A stretch of 64,000 bases of DNA from Kappaphycus alvarezii. Lineage: Eukaryota > Rhodophyta > Florideophyceae > Gigartinales > Solieriaceae. The notes under the pieces were generated by a model that did no database searches, was not told the origin of the DNA, and was given only the letters and a program-made list of their open reading frames with translations. The position numbers and the translations under genes are program-made. The stretch's first letter is position 1, and every line of letters starts with the position of its first letter. Where the stretch lies: NCBI GenBank assembly GCA_002205965.3, contig NADL03000513.1, forward strand, positions 248,001 through 312,000. The letters run 5' to 3'. This document shows positions 43,595 to 54,691 of the stretch, piece after piece.

Positions 43595-43905
43595 TTCGCA
43601 GAACGCATGAAGAGGACGGAGATGAGACGATGGGGAGAGGAAGCGGTAAGCGCCGCAAAGTGATGGATGAGGGAGGAGACGGTGATCGACGCATTGGCTG
43701 TGGCGCTGAAAGCGACGAACATGGAACGCATTGCGGTGGATTGGGGAGCGGCTGCAGTTGGATAGGGAGCGCATGGAGAAAGAGGCGGTTGATAGGGCTG
43801 AAGAGCGGGTGTTGCGTCGTGAGAAGCGTGAAGCGAGGGACAAGTTGGAGCTGGCCAATTTTAAGCTGATGATGGAAACGTTCGACTCTACGCAAAAGTA
43901 GGTAA
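43595..43905 (+). pseudogene. Harbinger-associated Myb/coiled-coil protein, C-terminal part
   Basis: A plus-strand frame reads VALKATNMERIAVDWGAAAV, then MEKEAVDRAEERVLRREKRE, then ARDKLELANFKLMMETFDST and stop. The charged 'RREKREARDKLE...KFKLMMET' tail is typical of the Myb/SANT-like DNA-binding partner encoded by PIF/Harbinger elements. The N-terminal Myb repeat is missing, replaced by RT family L sequence. It is convergent with the transposase at 44,162-45,397, a common arrangement in this superfamily. Confidence 0.5.
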
Positions 43906-44161
43906 TTCAGAGCGTCATTAAACATGCGCTGTGGAGCCTCTTCGAGCTGTTCCCGACGTTTTTCTAGTACTAAGACTGACGGAGGCCTCCAAAAAATCTT
44001 CGCCCCTGAGGGACTGCGAAAGTCCGCTTGAAAGCTCGTCCCTCGCAATCGCGGACTTTGTCCTCGTTCCTCGGGCCGGGCCGCTCCGCTTCGACCCGCA
44101 GCCCGGCCCGATGAACGATTATCGTCAGTATATACAATTGGCAGAAGGAGTATCAGTACGT

Positions 44162-45397
44162 TTAATCTTTGTGTGCCAGGTAATCCTCCACTGAGGGGGG
44201 CGAACAGGAGAAATACTGGCTAACTGTTTTCGGGTAGATGCAGGTACGTATATTAGTGAGCAATATGGCCGTTATGTACATTGTACCAACTATGGACTCT
44301 CCTATGTGCATCTTACGCTTGTAATTTATCGTTTTCCGATCCTTGATCTCCTTGAATATCCACTCCACCGTTACGCGTACCTCAGTCATTGCTTTGGTCA
44401 AAGCATGAAATACAGGAGTAAGATCGGATCATTGAAATCGTACCTCCAGAAAGGCCCTACCACTGTAGCCAGAGTTCCCATGGATCACAAACTGAATGTC
44501 GTTGACTAGTAGTACTTCTAGAAGTGCCTCTTCTAGTCCACTCCTAGTATATAACGTCCAATCATGATGTTGGCCTTCCACCGGACCATGCGCGTGTAGA
44601 ATGAGACCATCTGGAGTCGTAACCGCTTGATACTCCATGGCATGTTGACGCTTGTGTCCATTGTATGCGACATTTTGCGCTTCAAGATCTCCTGGCCTCG
44701 CGATTCCTATAACGATCCCACCTATGAATCCCACGTAGTTATTTAGCGCTCCACACTTGTTATAAACTGCCTGTGGGTATCGATTCGCGTTGTCAGCCAT
44801 AAAGGTTCCACTTATATCTCCTGGCAACAGGTTTGCTCTTGTTTCTAAGAATCGTTCCACCCCTTCCCAAAATATCTCCGAGAGCTGCGACGCGTGCCTT
44901 CCAAATAAAAGTTCCATTTTCTTCCAACTAGCAGGGCTGCAGAGACGACGTAGTATAACACACGTTACAATTAATGGATCACATGCACACCTATTTTGGG
45001 CCGTACGAGAACATTCTTCAGTCCAATTAATAGCTGTAACAACACGATTAACGTCAGTTTTTCGAAATCTAACCAAACCTAGGCGTAAAGATTCGTCTAG
45101 GGCATTAAAATTGAAGGAGAATTGGTCTAGGGAGATATAGTGACGACGGAGATTGTAGGCAGCCACCTCTGAGGAGAATTCATGATATCGTCCGGCGGCT
45201 GCCAGTAGTAGTTAATTGGTAGAGTAATGAGGGGCTCTGTGGCTTAGGAGTAGGATAAGGGCATTGCGCCAGGGTTGGCGGCGCTGGATAGCCTTGGAGC
45301 GAGTGTGATCCTTTTGTCGTCCGAGAGTCATTTTGAGTTTGGAACAGGGACTGAAATGCTCATGCTCTACCCTTGGCAACGTAATACGCTTATCCAA
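44162..45397 (-). pseudogene. PIF/Harbinger transposase (DDE_Tnp_4), catalytically dead
   Basis: A single minus-strand frame of 412 codons is interrupted only by TAA at about 45,212 and TGA at 44,429-44,431. Recognisable parts are CDPLIVTCVILRRLCSPASW, FGRHASQLSEIFWEGVERFL, NKCGALNNYVGFIGGIVIGI (44,700-44,765), VAYNGHKRQHAMEYQAV, TPDGLILHAHGPVEG, VIHGNSGYSGRAFLEV, VRVTVEWIFKEIK and a YLAHKD end. In this family the first catalytic residue lies in GFIDG and the second in GDSGY; here they are GFIGG and GNSGY, so both aspartates are lost while the glutamate of VEW is present. It would cut and insert DNA if active. Confidence 0.85.
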
Positions 45398-45815
45398 TCC
45401 AGATAAAAAGGCGTAAACAAAAAAGGAACAAGTTTTAGATAATAATGTAGAAATAGAACTTCAGAAAGTCTAAATTTTCGAAATAGTCATATGATTTACT
45501 GAAAACCTCCTTGCTTAATCCCTAAAGTGATTAAAAGGTAAACTTACAGACAAATCAACTAGAAATGAGGGCTAGCTTTAGTAGCAAGCCCGCTCCTTTT
45601 GTAACTGACCTAGGCATTGATATAAAACTCAATCTTCCCACAATGTATTTCAATATACGCATACCAAACACCTTCAATCTCAAAAACAACATTCAGTCCT
45701 CTTACAGTGTCATCTGGTTGCTCCTCCCCTTCCTTACCGGAACCCTCAACTAAAATGCCGTCCACGCAGCAATTAAAAAATTACTGAAACACCTGCCCTT
45801 GTCCCGACTCAGCAG
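45398..45815. other. Spacer between the two Harbinger elements
   Basis: AT-rich, without recognised features. A 62-codon plus-strand ORF at 45,565-45,753 has no family resemblance. No terminal inverted repeat or 3-bp target duplication could be assigned by eye. Confidence 0.35.
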
Positions 45816-47033
45816 CAGGCGGCGAATGCGCTACATATTCTTGCAGATGCCACGGTAGAGCAAGACGCGGAGCCGCTATCATTTGATGGTTGCTACAGCA
45901 ACTTTTCCAATGACGATGAGACTTCATCCCCTTCACCCATTTTCGACATCCTCTACGAAGTGGGCGTCACGAAAGCAGTACACGACATGACCAACCTCGA
46001 TTCTTTAGAGTTCAACACTATTTGAGGAAGTGTGGAGCCAATTATTAGTGAGCGCTATAAGGTAGGGCCTGGTTGAAAGGGGAATTACGGGGGAAAGGAT
46101 ATGTTGTTTATGGTTTTAACGCCACTAAAAACGGGAGGCCAGTGGGAAACTCTAGCGAAAATGTTCAGCCTGAAAGGTGCAATTTTCGAGAAAATAATGA
46201 CAGAATTCATGGAATTACTTAGTGACCCACTTTACGAAGGAGTTGTAGAACGTGATGGGACCCTTTCTCCTTTCGGCCAGATGCTTCAAGACGGCAATAA
46301 GTTTAAGTACTATCCTACCGCTAGGTACGCTACTGATGTTACTTTTCAACAAGCGAACGGGCCGAGTAGAAATATGCAGGAGGGGAGGTTTATTTTAGCA
46401 AGAAACACAAGCTTTATGGGTTCGAAGTCGAAGTTTCTGTGCTTCCAAATGGAGAGGCTTTGATCTGCTCTGCGCACTACCCTGGATCAGTGGCTGATTT
46501 GGATATATTTCAGCCGAATACTGACTTCCACAGAAAGACTCTCAAGAAGACATTTTTCGAAAGAGAAATTGCTGACATTGGTCCCCGCTGCGGTGAGTTC
46601 CCAAACTATTGGAGTGTATTAGTGGATAAAGGGTACCAAGGGGCGATGGAATTTACCAGGGCATTTATTCCAAAAAGGAAGCCGCGTCATGGAAATTTAA
46701 GTCGTTAAGAAGAGGCCGCAAACAAGAAAATGCCGTCTGACCGTATTATCGTGGAAATGTTTTTGGGCGGTTGTGCTCACTGTGGGCGTTAGTTGGGAGT
46801 AAGTGGCGCTGGAAAAAGACCGCTATGATTGCGAGTCTCGTATTTGTATAGCGCTGGCAAATATTCACATTCAGATACATCCTGTGCGCTCGGAAGACAA
46901 CACTCAGCAAAAGCGGTTCAAAAAGGGGCTATGTTTTATTGGCGAGGATATTTTCACTAGGTGTCTCAACGTTCAGGAGAGGTATCGTAACAAGAGGCAC
47001 AGGCGGATTGAATTGAAGTTTCGTAATGTATAG
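45816..47033 (+). pseudogene. Second PIF/Harbinger transposase, oomycete-like, frame broken
   Basis: The N-terminus includes ALHILADATVEQDAEPLSFD and IFDILYEVGVTKAVHDM, with stops near 46,023 and 46,075. The DDE part begins MLFMVLTPLKTGGQWETLAK, then YATDVTFQQANGPSRNMQEG (first D), a one-base frameshift near 46,385, VSVLPNGEALICSAHYPGSV, LVDKGYQGAMEFTRAF (second D) and, after a stop at 46,708, SDRIIVEMFLGG (third, E). The C-terminal ALANIHIQIHPVRSED...RHRRIEL follows to 47,033. All three catalytic residues are visible but the frame is broken at least five times. Closely resembles transposases I know from Phytophthora; unlike the neighbour at 44-45 kb. Confidence 0.8.
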
Positions 47034-47084
47034 TTTAACAGTAGAGAGTTTGAGTCTGATTCAAGAAAGGAACAAACTTTATTT

Positions 47085-48360
47085 TTTTGAAACGGCCTTC
47101 TTCAATCCGACTGAATACGGAACGGGAGGAGAGAGAAAAATCCACAGATTATGACACCACAGAGCTAGTGGAAGAGATAGAGTGTCGCGTGAGCGGTTGT
47201 TCTGCCTCACGGCCCCTGCCGCGCTCCTACAAACGAAGGCGTTGTGACCGGGTGCACCAAGTATTGGGAAGTGCTCGGCGGTGCTTGTCACGCACATAGG
47301 GCAGAGACGAGATCATTACATCGTAGGGTTACCAATGCGAACGTCATCAATAGGGCGCCAGACCTCGGCCTCGATGTAGTGGTTCCTGAGTAATGGTAGG
47401 GTGTAAAGTAGAGCGGATGCGGCTGCGGATGCAGCGGCTGCCAAGCAGGCACGGTGATGAGTGGATTATGCGGGTGTTTGCTGTTGCAGACGGAGTAATA
47501 TGTCGGTGTGGAGGTGGGCGGTTATTTCTTTCTGGAGATGACGGGGGTCGGAGGCGTCCTGTTGGGACTTCCTAGAGACCAAGTTCCGTATTTAGAGGTC
47601 AGCAGGGAGGTTGAGGGCGACTTCAAGGTGTTCATATATTGGAGCGAGGAGGTAGACAGTGTGGAGCGGGGAATAGCCAAGAACCTGTTGTACCAGTGCC
47701 GAGTTCGTGAGGAGAAATACTGTGTACGCCGATGATATGAACTCCTTGGGTTTGACATAAGCCGAGGCCACCCGATCGAAAAGGCAGTGTAGCCTGGGTA
47801 CAGTCTGTGTCGGTTTGGCGGTAATGTATGCTTTCGAATACCCTTCGCATTTACTTGTCAAAGGACTTGACAAGGGAAGCGGGTAAATGCGACGGGGTAC
47901 TGCGAAAAAGATACCTAAGCCGACAGAAGATGTGCAGCAGCAAAGAATCTGAAAAGTAAGATTGGTTCGTTCGACATGACAAGAGATGTCCAGAAAGTTC
48001 GGTCAGTGTCGAGGTTGTCTTCAAAGCGGTAGAGGCATCCCGTGCTACTGCCAACTGGGCTTCCGAGGACAGTAGTGACCTCCGCGGTCTTGAAGTCGCA
48101 AGAAATTGCAGAGGCGGCTAGTAGGTCCTGGGACTGAGTGGTCGGCTGCCATGCAGCAGTCTTGTCGCGGAAAATGTTGGTGTGGAACCCAGAGGCCCGT
48201 CTACGGTTGGAGGGAAACCCGAGCACCGAGCGAGCGTGTTCCAGTGCCACAATGAGGTTTCCCTCATCTTCGTACCAGATTTTAAGGGAAAAGTGTGGAA
48301 AGGTATTGCGGAGCTCGAGGAGCAGGGGTAGCAGCGCGAGGCATAACAGGAGATACAAAG
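47085..48360 (-). pseudogene. RT family M, C-terminal two thirds (non-LTR-type)
   Basis: On the minus strand LALLPLLLELRNTFPHFSLK then IWYEDEGNLIVALEHARSVL (48,358-48,210). The YEDE sits where YADD is expected, so the second catalytic aspartate of the box is lost. Then LLAASAISCDFKTAEVTTVL and LGSPVGSSTGCLYRFED, a frameshifted thumb LLRSTPSHLPASLVKSFDK, LPFRSGGLGLCQTQ (about 47,765-47,790), and GAPGHNAFVCRSAAGAVRQN followed by NRSRD (about 47,190-47,250). The last segment matches the GxHxxxC...RHN..RD pattern found C-terminal to such RTs. Dead copy, in opposite orientation to family L. Confidence 0.65.
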
Positions 48361-48442
48361 GTAGTTGGTTGTCGTCCCACAGGAAGAATTGGGACGCTTG
48401 GCATGGCGAACGGCAGCATCGGTATCATCGAATGTACTGTAC

Positions 48443-48666
48443 TGTTAGGGTTCAGTTAGTACTTGGCACGTACACGTGTATTGTCAGCAAAGTGCATGAA
48501 CAGGTACAGTAGTGTTCTGTCAGCAACGTACCCAGTTTGCATTTCGAGCCCCTCTACGGTCTATATAAAGTGCCCCTGACCTGGTGTCCAGGTCCGGAGA
48601 GGCATTAGTGCTCGTGTGAAAAGCAACCTGATCCGTGCTTTACAGCTTCATCAGTAAGCTGTAACA
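48443..48666 (+). repeat. 5' LTR of the gypsy-type element
   Basis: TGTTAGGGTTCAG...GCTGTAACA. About 92% similar to the 3' copy by eye. Contains 'tatataaag' near 48,563, a probable TATA box. Confidence 0.8.
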
Positions 48667-49139
48667 TAAAATCGATTTTACCGGCACGACTACCCAATCT
48701 AGTCATTGCGAGAGTGCAATCAAGGTACGAGAGTCTTTAAAATCTGGGACGGCATCCAACGTCCGAGGCAAGGGCAGCCTTATCATACGAAACCATCTTC
48801 TTGGTGCGTCCGTGAAGGGCATTTTTCGGATTCACAGGATCTAGGTTTCTCGCAGGCACGTTAAACAAGGGCTATAAGCTGATAATAAGGAAGAGGACTC
48901 CCGGAAAAAAGTTTGTACGCACGAGGCGATCATTCGCCGGTTCAAGCGGAGACGTGCTCGGAAAAAGTCGAAGTCAGAACCAGGGTCGCAACCTGCTGAC
49001 TGGGAAGGTCAAGTTTCGCCTAAAGTTACAAGCACGGTTCGCCCTGGAACAAGAGAAAAACCAACATTCAGAAATGTCGCACCAAAATTAGAAAAGTGCT
49101 GAGCTTCAGCCAGTCGATTCGATTCCTCAGGACTTTGTT

Positions 49140-50150
49140 ATGCATCACACAGAGGTGGAAATCAAAGACAAAGCCACGCCACAAGATAGTCAGCGCTCTG
49201 TTGAGGTAATGGAGGAACTCCATGATGCGTTCAATGGCATTTCGACCGTAATGAAGGAGATAACCAGTAAGTTCGAACAGATAAAAGGGCTTCCGAGGAG
49301 CCATTATGCGGAAAGCAACGCTGAGGAGGCCCATATGGAGATGGCTGCCGAAGAAGACGAAGACATTATTTATTCAAAGAAGTATTCCCGCGGCACCTAT
49401 CCTGTACACGTAGCACAAAAAACATACAAAAGTTCTCTCAAAAACTCTCGTTGTCGTAAGACTGGAGACGGCTCTTTCTTCGATGCTAAAAGAACGTGGT
49501 ACCGCCCGTTGAAGGGCCTCCCAATTCAGGAGAGTGACGAGAGGCGCCTTATGTCTTGTGCCTTCGAAAGAGATGCGGCTAGAGTCTTCGAGATTGTGGC
49601 GAGTGTTCACTGGAATGCCAACGCTGATGAGCTCTGGGGCCATTTGGAGGCCATAGTGTGCAATAAAGCGCAGGTCAGTGTATTTCAAGACAAGTTTTTC
49701 AATATGAAATGGAATCAGAAGAATCAAACTGTGTCCGCTTTTGGAGAACGCTGAAGGTCTGCTTCTATGACTCTCCAGATCCCAATCTCAGACGAAATCA
49801 TGGTGAACCGCTATAAATCAGGTCTGCCCGCGAGTCTCTAGGAGCAAGCAATTCTGGTATCAGGGGACTATGAAACCGTTGTGAGTACCATTTGTAGGCT
49901 TGCAGCAGCTCGTCAGTTTGCGAGTCGGGAAAATGTCCAGCAAGTCCAAGAGCCAGCCAAGCCATACAGGGGAGTTTTGCGTGAGGAAGCAGGGTATAAC
50001 TAACCTAAAATAGCCTGCTACTACTGCCACGAAAAGAACCACATGATTAGGGACTGTTGGAAGAAGAAGAATGATGTGGTGCGGCGCTATCGTGGTAAAG
50101 ACCCACAGAAGGAAGGGTCGAGGGGTCCGAAGCCCCCGGTCGAGAAGTAA
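49140..50150 (+). pseudogene. Gypsy Gag with CCHC zinc knuckle
   Basis: Open from ATG 49,140 for 204 codons to TGA (49,752), then continuing in frame through further stops. The N-terminus is acidic and coiled (VEVMEELHDAFNGISTVMKE), followed by a capsid-like region (WNANADELWGHLEAIVCNKA, FFNMKWNQKNQTVSAFGER). The zinc knuckle CYYCHEKNHMIRDC (CX2CX4HX4C, 50,018-50,059) is intact but lies after a stop. This would package the element's RNA. Confidence 0.75.
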
Positions 50151-50212
50151 AGCCTCCACTGGAGGTGACAAAAAACAAGCATGAGGGTGTTTGCGCTTGT
50201 CGGTAGCCGATT

Positions 50213-51460
50213 TTGTGGCAAGGTATGGTTTTCTATGGAGAGGTGGCAGTCCCAGTCAAGATATTTGGGGAGGATATTCAGGCACCTGTATATACAGCAG
50301 CTTCATCAATCTGGGTGGACTTGAATTGGTTTCAGGATATCAAGGGGATGTTGCATCCAACGGATGGTAGAGCTCGTGTGGTGGATGGTCGAGGTAATGA
50401 AGCTAAAGGGGAAGGTTCCATTAAGTTCAATACATGGGGACTAAGTTTTTGCGAAAACGTCCGTGTAATGACCAAACTTTCGGACAAGCTGTTGATAGGG
50501 CGGCGGATCTGGCGAAAGCACAAGCTTAAGTTAGACTGGGGAACGGACTCAGCGTCCAAATTGTATCACAAAAAGAGGATTAAAGGTCTGCTAAACACAC
50601 AGGAAGAGCAAATAGGATTCGAGCATAAGACAACTCAGGCAGTCTTTGAGGACCATGAGGTGGACAACGCCATAGCTTCAATGGACCTTTCCGAGTTTTA
50701 TTCAAGCAAGGAGATGCAAAGGAAGATTCGTAACTTGTTGTGGGAGCGTCGACATGTTTTCAAGGGCCTTGGGACAATTGTGGGCATACAGCACAGGATA
50801 TCCCTGAAACCCAACGTGAAGCTGCTCTGTGCCCTGATGTGGAGGCTATCGCCCAAAGAGGAAGAAATCGAGCGCCTTTCAATGCAGAAGCTTGTTGAAA
50901 TTGGGGTTCTAGAACCCCCAGTACCCCTTGGGATACGAAGAATGTGTTTGTGAAGAAAAATGATTCAGGAATTCGGTTTACATCTGATTCCCGACGCCTA
51001 AATGATCTCACCATGACAGACTGTTACCCAATGGAGAACGTGCGAGAGATCTTGGACTGGTTGGGAGGTAAGAAGATCTCCTCAGTCTTTGACCTTAAGG
51101 ATAGCTTCTACGAGGTCCCTTTACACCCTGACTCCAAGCCATTTACGGCGGTGCGAACAGTGCTAGGCCTATATCAATACATCTGACTGCCAATATGGTT
51201 GGAAAAGCTCCTGAAACTTTCAAACGGGTAGTCAACAACATCTTGGGGATCGGGAAGGTAGGGATCTATTGGCCTTCCTATATGATACAAGGATCAGAAC
51301 TGGAACGGAAGAGGAGCATCTCGATTCCTTAGGTGCCATATTGGATACTCTTCTCAAGGGGTGTGAGACTCAAGTTATCCAAGTGCTCCTTTGGGGTTCG
51401 GCGAGCGGAAGTGTTGGGCCATGTAGTGGACGAAGAAGGGACGAGGCCGCGTGTTTTTAT
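50213..51460 (+). pseudogene. Gypsy protease and reverse transcriptase, catalytically impaired
   Basis: The first frame (50,213-50,953) has the protease region with PVYTAASS where VDTGASS is expected, so the catalytic aspartate is lost. Then come DGRARVVDGRGNEAKGEG, LSDKLLIGRRIWRKHKLKLD and the RT start (SPKEEEIERLSMQKLVEIGV). After a frameshift, RT continues FVKKNDSGIRFTSDSRRLND, then VFDLKDSFYEVPLHPDSKPF (motif A), then after a stop and shift LAFLYDTRIRTGTEEEHLDS, where the FMDD box has become FLYD. Protease and RT are both dead. Confidence 0.8.
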
Positions 51461-51533
51461 GTTGGTTTTTTTTGTTGCTGTTGTATTTGTTTGAATTTGT
51501 TTAATTATACGCGAGGTGTGCACAAGGTACGAA

Positions 51534-51762
51534 TGTTAGGGTTCAATTAGTACCTGGCACGTACTCTTGTATTGTCAGCGAAGTGCATTAACAGGTACAG
51601 TAGTATTCTGTCAGAAACGTACAGTACCTAGTTTGCATTCAGAGCCCCTCTACGGTCTTTATAAAGTGCCCCTGACCTGGTCTCCAGGTCCAGAGAGGCA
51701 TCAGTGTTCGTGTGACAAGCAACCTGATCCGTGCTTTACAGCTTCATCAGTAAGCTGTAGCA
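51534..51762 (+). repeat. 3' LTR of the gypsy-type element
   Basis: TGTTAGGGTTCAA...GCTGTAGCA; direct repeat of the 5' LTR with small differences, including a short insertion ('acagtacctag' against 'acccag'). Confidence 0.8.
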
Positions 51763-52770
51763 GAACTGTACATCTCGGACGTTGTTTTGGGCAGTCCCAA
51801 AATGCTTTGTTTTTGTACACAGCAGAGGTAACGTCTGACTAATTATTTTACGAAATCTTAATGATGTGCTTATTCTGAAATGACCACATATTATTAAATG
51901 GTTCGTGCTGTACAACAAGAGGATACTGTCTACAGCACTGCACTGTATGGTACTGTGATTAACGTAGTGTAAGCAGTGGTTGCACTGTACTGTACGGTAC
52001 TGTAATTTACATGCTGTGAGCAGTTCTGTTGAGTCGCAAGACTCGCGCCGTCGGCCGCTACTTAAGCCTGGACTCCCTCGGCAATATCTCGCCAAGGGCG
52101 AGGGGACCAAGGAGGAATTTTCTAGTAAATCTGTGCTTCGCACTTTGCTGGTATCCTCCGCCACCTTCCCTACGCTTTACCCTCTCACTACCCTCTAATC
52201 AATCATCTACCCTTTACTCTCCTATATTTTACATTCCTCCGCACAGGGCTCGGACCCTTTGTTCCCACACGAGAGCCCAAGTTTTGTCATAGATACAGTA
52301 CTGTACAGTACTGTCCAATGTTGGCCCACAACGCTGTCGGCATTTATAGTAGCCCGTGCCTCGACACACATACTGTACTGTACCGTCGAGTACAGTACAA
52401 TTTACAGTGTTAGGCGGAGCTCGGAATTAAGAGTTGCTAGACACCAACTTTGCCGGTGTGAGCGGGGTAAGGTCGTACACAACACTGTCGAGTGCAACAC
52501 CGTGCCAGGTGGAGTTGAGATCCAAAGTTTGTCAGACTTTGGAATCCGAAAGGTCAGCCGATGATTTAATTTACGTGTCGCCCGGCAACACAGAGGGCCA
52601 CTCATAAACCACACTCGCTGGCGTTCCACGTCGGCGGGAAACCAGACAACTGGTGCGCCCATCTTTTCGCCTTCGCCTTACGACCTCCATCCTCATACCG
52701 CAACTCCGTTGATCTGTTCTTCCCTTCGCGTTTGATTTTCCTGCGATCCCTCTCAACCTTGTTCGACATT
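51763..52770. repeat. Region with TACTGTAC-type palindromes, no gene
   Basis: Contains multiple copies of tactgtac/gtacagta. ACAGTACTGTACAGTACTGT at 52,295-52,314 is a perfect 20-bp palindrome. TGTACTGTAC (52,374-52,383) and GTACAGTACA (52,390-52,399) form a 10-bp hairpin with a 6-nt loop. A further cluster lies at 51,940-52,010. Frames in this stretch have no family resemblance. Confidence 0.6.
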
Positions 52771-52779
52771 GGACTGTAC

Positions 52780-54235
52780 CATACCGCGAACGTTACAATA
52801 ACGCCGTCGTCGATATTGAGAATACGCAAGTGGCATTTCAGCTCCTGCGCAATTGCTTCGGGGCCTGTAAGATCGGGTATTTACAGCGCGTAGTACCGCT
52901 GTCGTGCACCGCACACGTGCTGCAACATTCGACAGAATGATGGAGCGTGGCTTCCGAACGTTGGCTGGAGGCGTCCTTGATTCTTGGATTTGTCGGGAAC
53001 TGCAACTACATGTCATGCCTGCTCGCCGGCATTGAGCCGGCTCTGTAAGTAAGGTCATGTACTGTAGTGTTTTACATCAGAGACGACTCATCCCGCATAA
53101 CGCATTAGCCGCGTGCATATAACCGACCACATCTTGCGTGCATTAAAATAACCCAAACATTTCCCCCTGTCAAATCCAAGGAGATTAAAAACCGCCCCTT
53201 GGACTAGGATTCACATCCGTGAAAGATATCGCAGGTTCTGAGTTTCTAGACTCCAGTTCAGCCTCCAACAGGCTGTGCGAAAAGGTTTTGCCAGCATCCA
53301 TCAGGAGTCTCACAATACATGAAGACGCCCTCGAGGCTTAACGGCTTTATTTTTAATTCTGCTTACAGTCAAGGATTCTTTCGTTCAGTGCCTTTTGCTC
53401 AAACAAAATACTTTCGCAAAAGACACTCACTGATGCAGTCCACGAGGCTGTGCAAGACGGTATACTTCCCGGAGACGCAAGGAGGCAGTCTTTTCGTGCT
53501 TCGAAGGCGCTACCAGGGGCGAAGGAATGGGCGCACTGTTCCCCGTACCCGGGTCTGAAGACTAGTATAGACGCTCGCGAATTCTCTAAATGGCTTCAAT
53601 AGTACTCTCAAGTTCCACTTTTTGCTCCAGACACACGCTCCAGACACATCGTGCCCGAGAAGAAACTGTCTGGAAACACTTAACTGCTTCGGGATCAGCT
53701 CCTGCTCCATGTTCACGGAGGCCGCATAATTCGAAGATATGACCGCCAACTTCACCATCTTCCCCAGGACCTACAGAAAGCTGCTCGTCACCCCGCTGTC
53801 GAGCCGAGGGATGGCTCTCATCGTACATGGCCGGACCTCAGGGCAATGGGAAGCACTGGAGGCACGGATTTCTTTGATGTCCCTTTTGCCAACCCACTCG
53901 CGCCATCCAACAGGAGAGTGCGCACCTTTAACCAGCTCACATCACTCAACGCGGCAAAGGCTGCAAAGTATAAAAGATAAGAATTTTTTATTACGACCAC
54001 CGCCCGTAGCAGGCTCATGCCTATCCCTATATCCAATGTCGGGGGCTTGCACCCAGACGCCTATGCAGTGGTAACCGACGTGGCGCGGGTAGTGGCTGTT
54101 AGGGCAATCGAGACATAATGGACGGTTCGAGCGGTTTTAACCAAGAGGTATGCGGCAGCAGTAGTGATATCCATGCATCATGCCTGCAAACAGGCTTTGA
54201 GCCAGCCACTTAGGCACAAGAGTGACATTAACCAT
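52780..54235 (+). pseudogene. RT family L, C-terminal half (copy L-C)
   Basis: Begins within the RT thumb (IENTQVAFQLLRNCFGACKI, GYLQRVVPLSCTA at 52,815-52,910), matching L-B's ALENTKIAFHLLHNCFGVCK. A dispersed repeat of about 85 bp shared with 13,500-13,585 follows at 53,075-53,160. The KTLTDAVHEAVQDG-like segment follows at 53,410-53,460. The conserved C-terminal part then reads (frames joined only for recognition) RHDRQLHHLPQD, RAMGSTGGTDFFDVPFANPL and RYAAAVVISMHHACKQAL (about 53,725-54,225). Many frameshifts; no RT core. Confidence 0.6.
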
Positions 54236-54691
54236 TATTCTGAACACGTCTAGCATACACTGGGGATAGCCAAACCGTACTTTTCAAACAGTAAAGAACC
54301 AAATTGAACTTCATTAACAGACAGTAAATTGAAACTTGACCAATATGTAGCTTGCCTGGAACCAACAGACAGTGAATTAAAACCTGACTAGGACTTAGGA
54401 CTGCAAAATGATAATTCAGCTCTAATGATACCGACAGTAACAAGCACTTCAATCTTTTTATTCTACAGTCCAAAGTAGTATAAGACCCCGCCATTGCTGA
54501 TCATGCATAAACTTGTAGGCAAGGGCCTCCAACCTCATTCTTGTACAATCTAGCTTGGGACTTGCTGCCGCCCCGTAGCTACAGCTTGTTGCCGTCGTGC
54601 AACGCAAAGAAGGTTGATCTAACTATCCTCAGCTTATTCAGTGACAAACAGTACATAGGCTCCAAGGTTTCCGGCGCGACGGCAAACGGCC
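54236..54691. other. Unassigned spacer
   Basis: No gene recognised; contains a diverged near-repeat of 'acagacagtaaattgaaacttgac' and 'acagacagtgaattaaaacctgac' at about 54,319 and 54,366. Confidence 0.35.

Larger units (their letters stand above)
48443..51762 (+). mobile_element. Short-LTR Ty3/gypsy-type element lacking RNase H and integrase
   Basis: Direct LTRs of 224 and 229 bp (48,443-48,666; 51,534-51,762) bracket Gag, protease and RT. The RT frame decays after the connection of motif C (GSVGPCSGRRRDEA, the remains of a 'GHVVDEEG' segment at about 51,410-51,450) and only about 85 bp remain before the 3' LTR. RNase H and integrase are therefore absent, either deleted or never present. 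Both LTRs contain 'tctataaagtgcccctgacc' or close to it, a TATA-like promoter. No clean 5-bp target duplication is seen (tgtac / gaact). Confidence 0.8.

Noticed and set aside
43491-44048. 185-codon minus-strand ORF
   Set aside because: Low-complexity Ser/Pro/Leu-rich frame, antisense to the end of RT family L and to the Harbinger Myb-like tail, which are recognisable on the plus strand.
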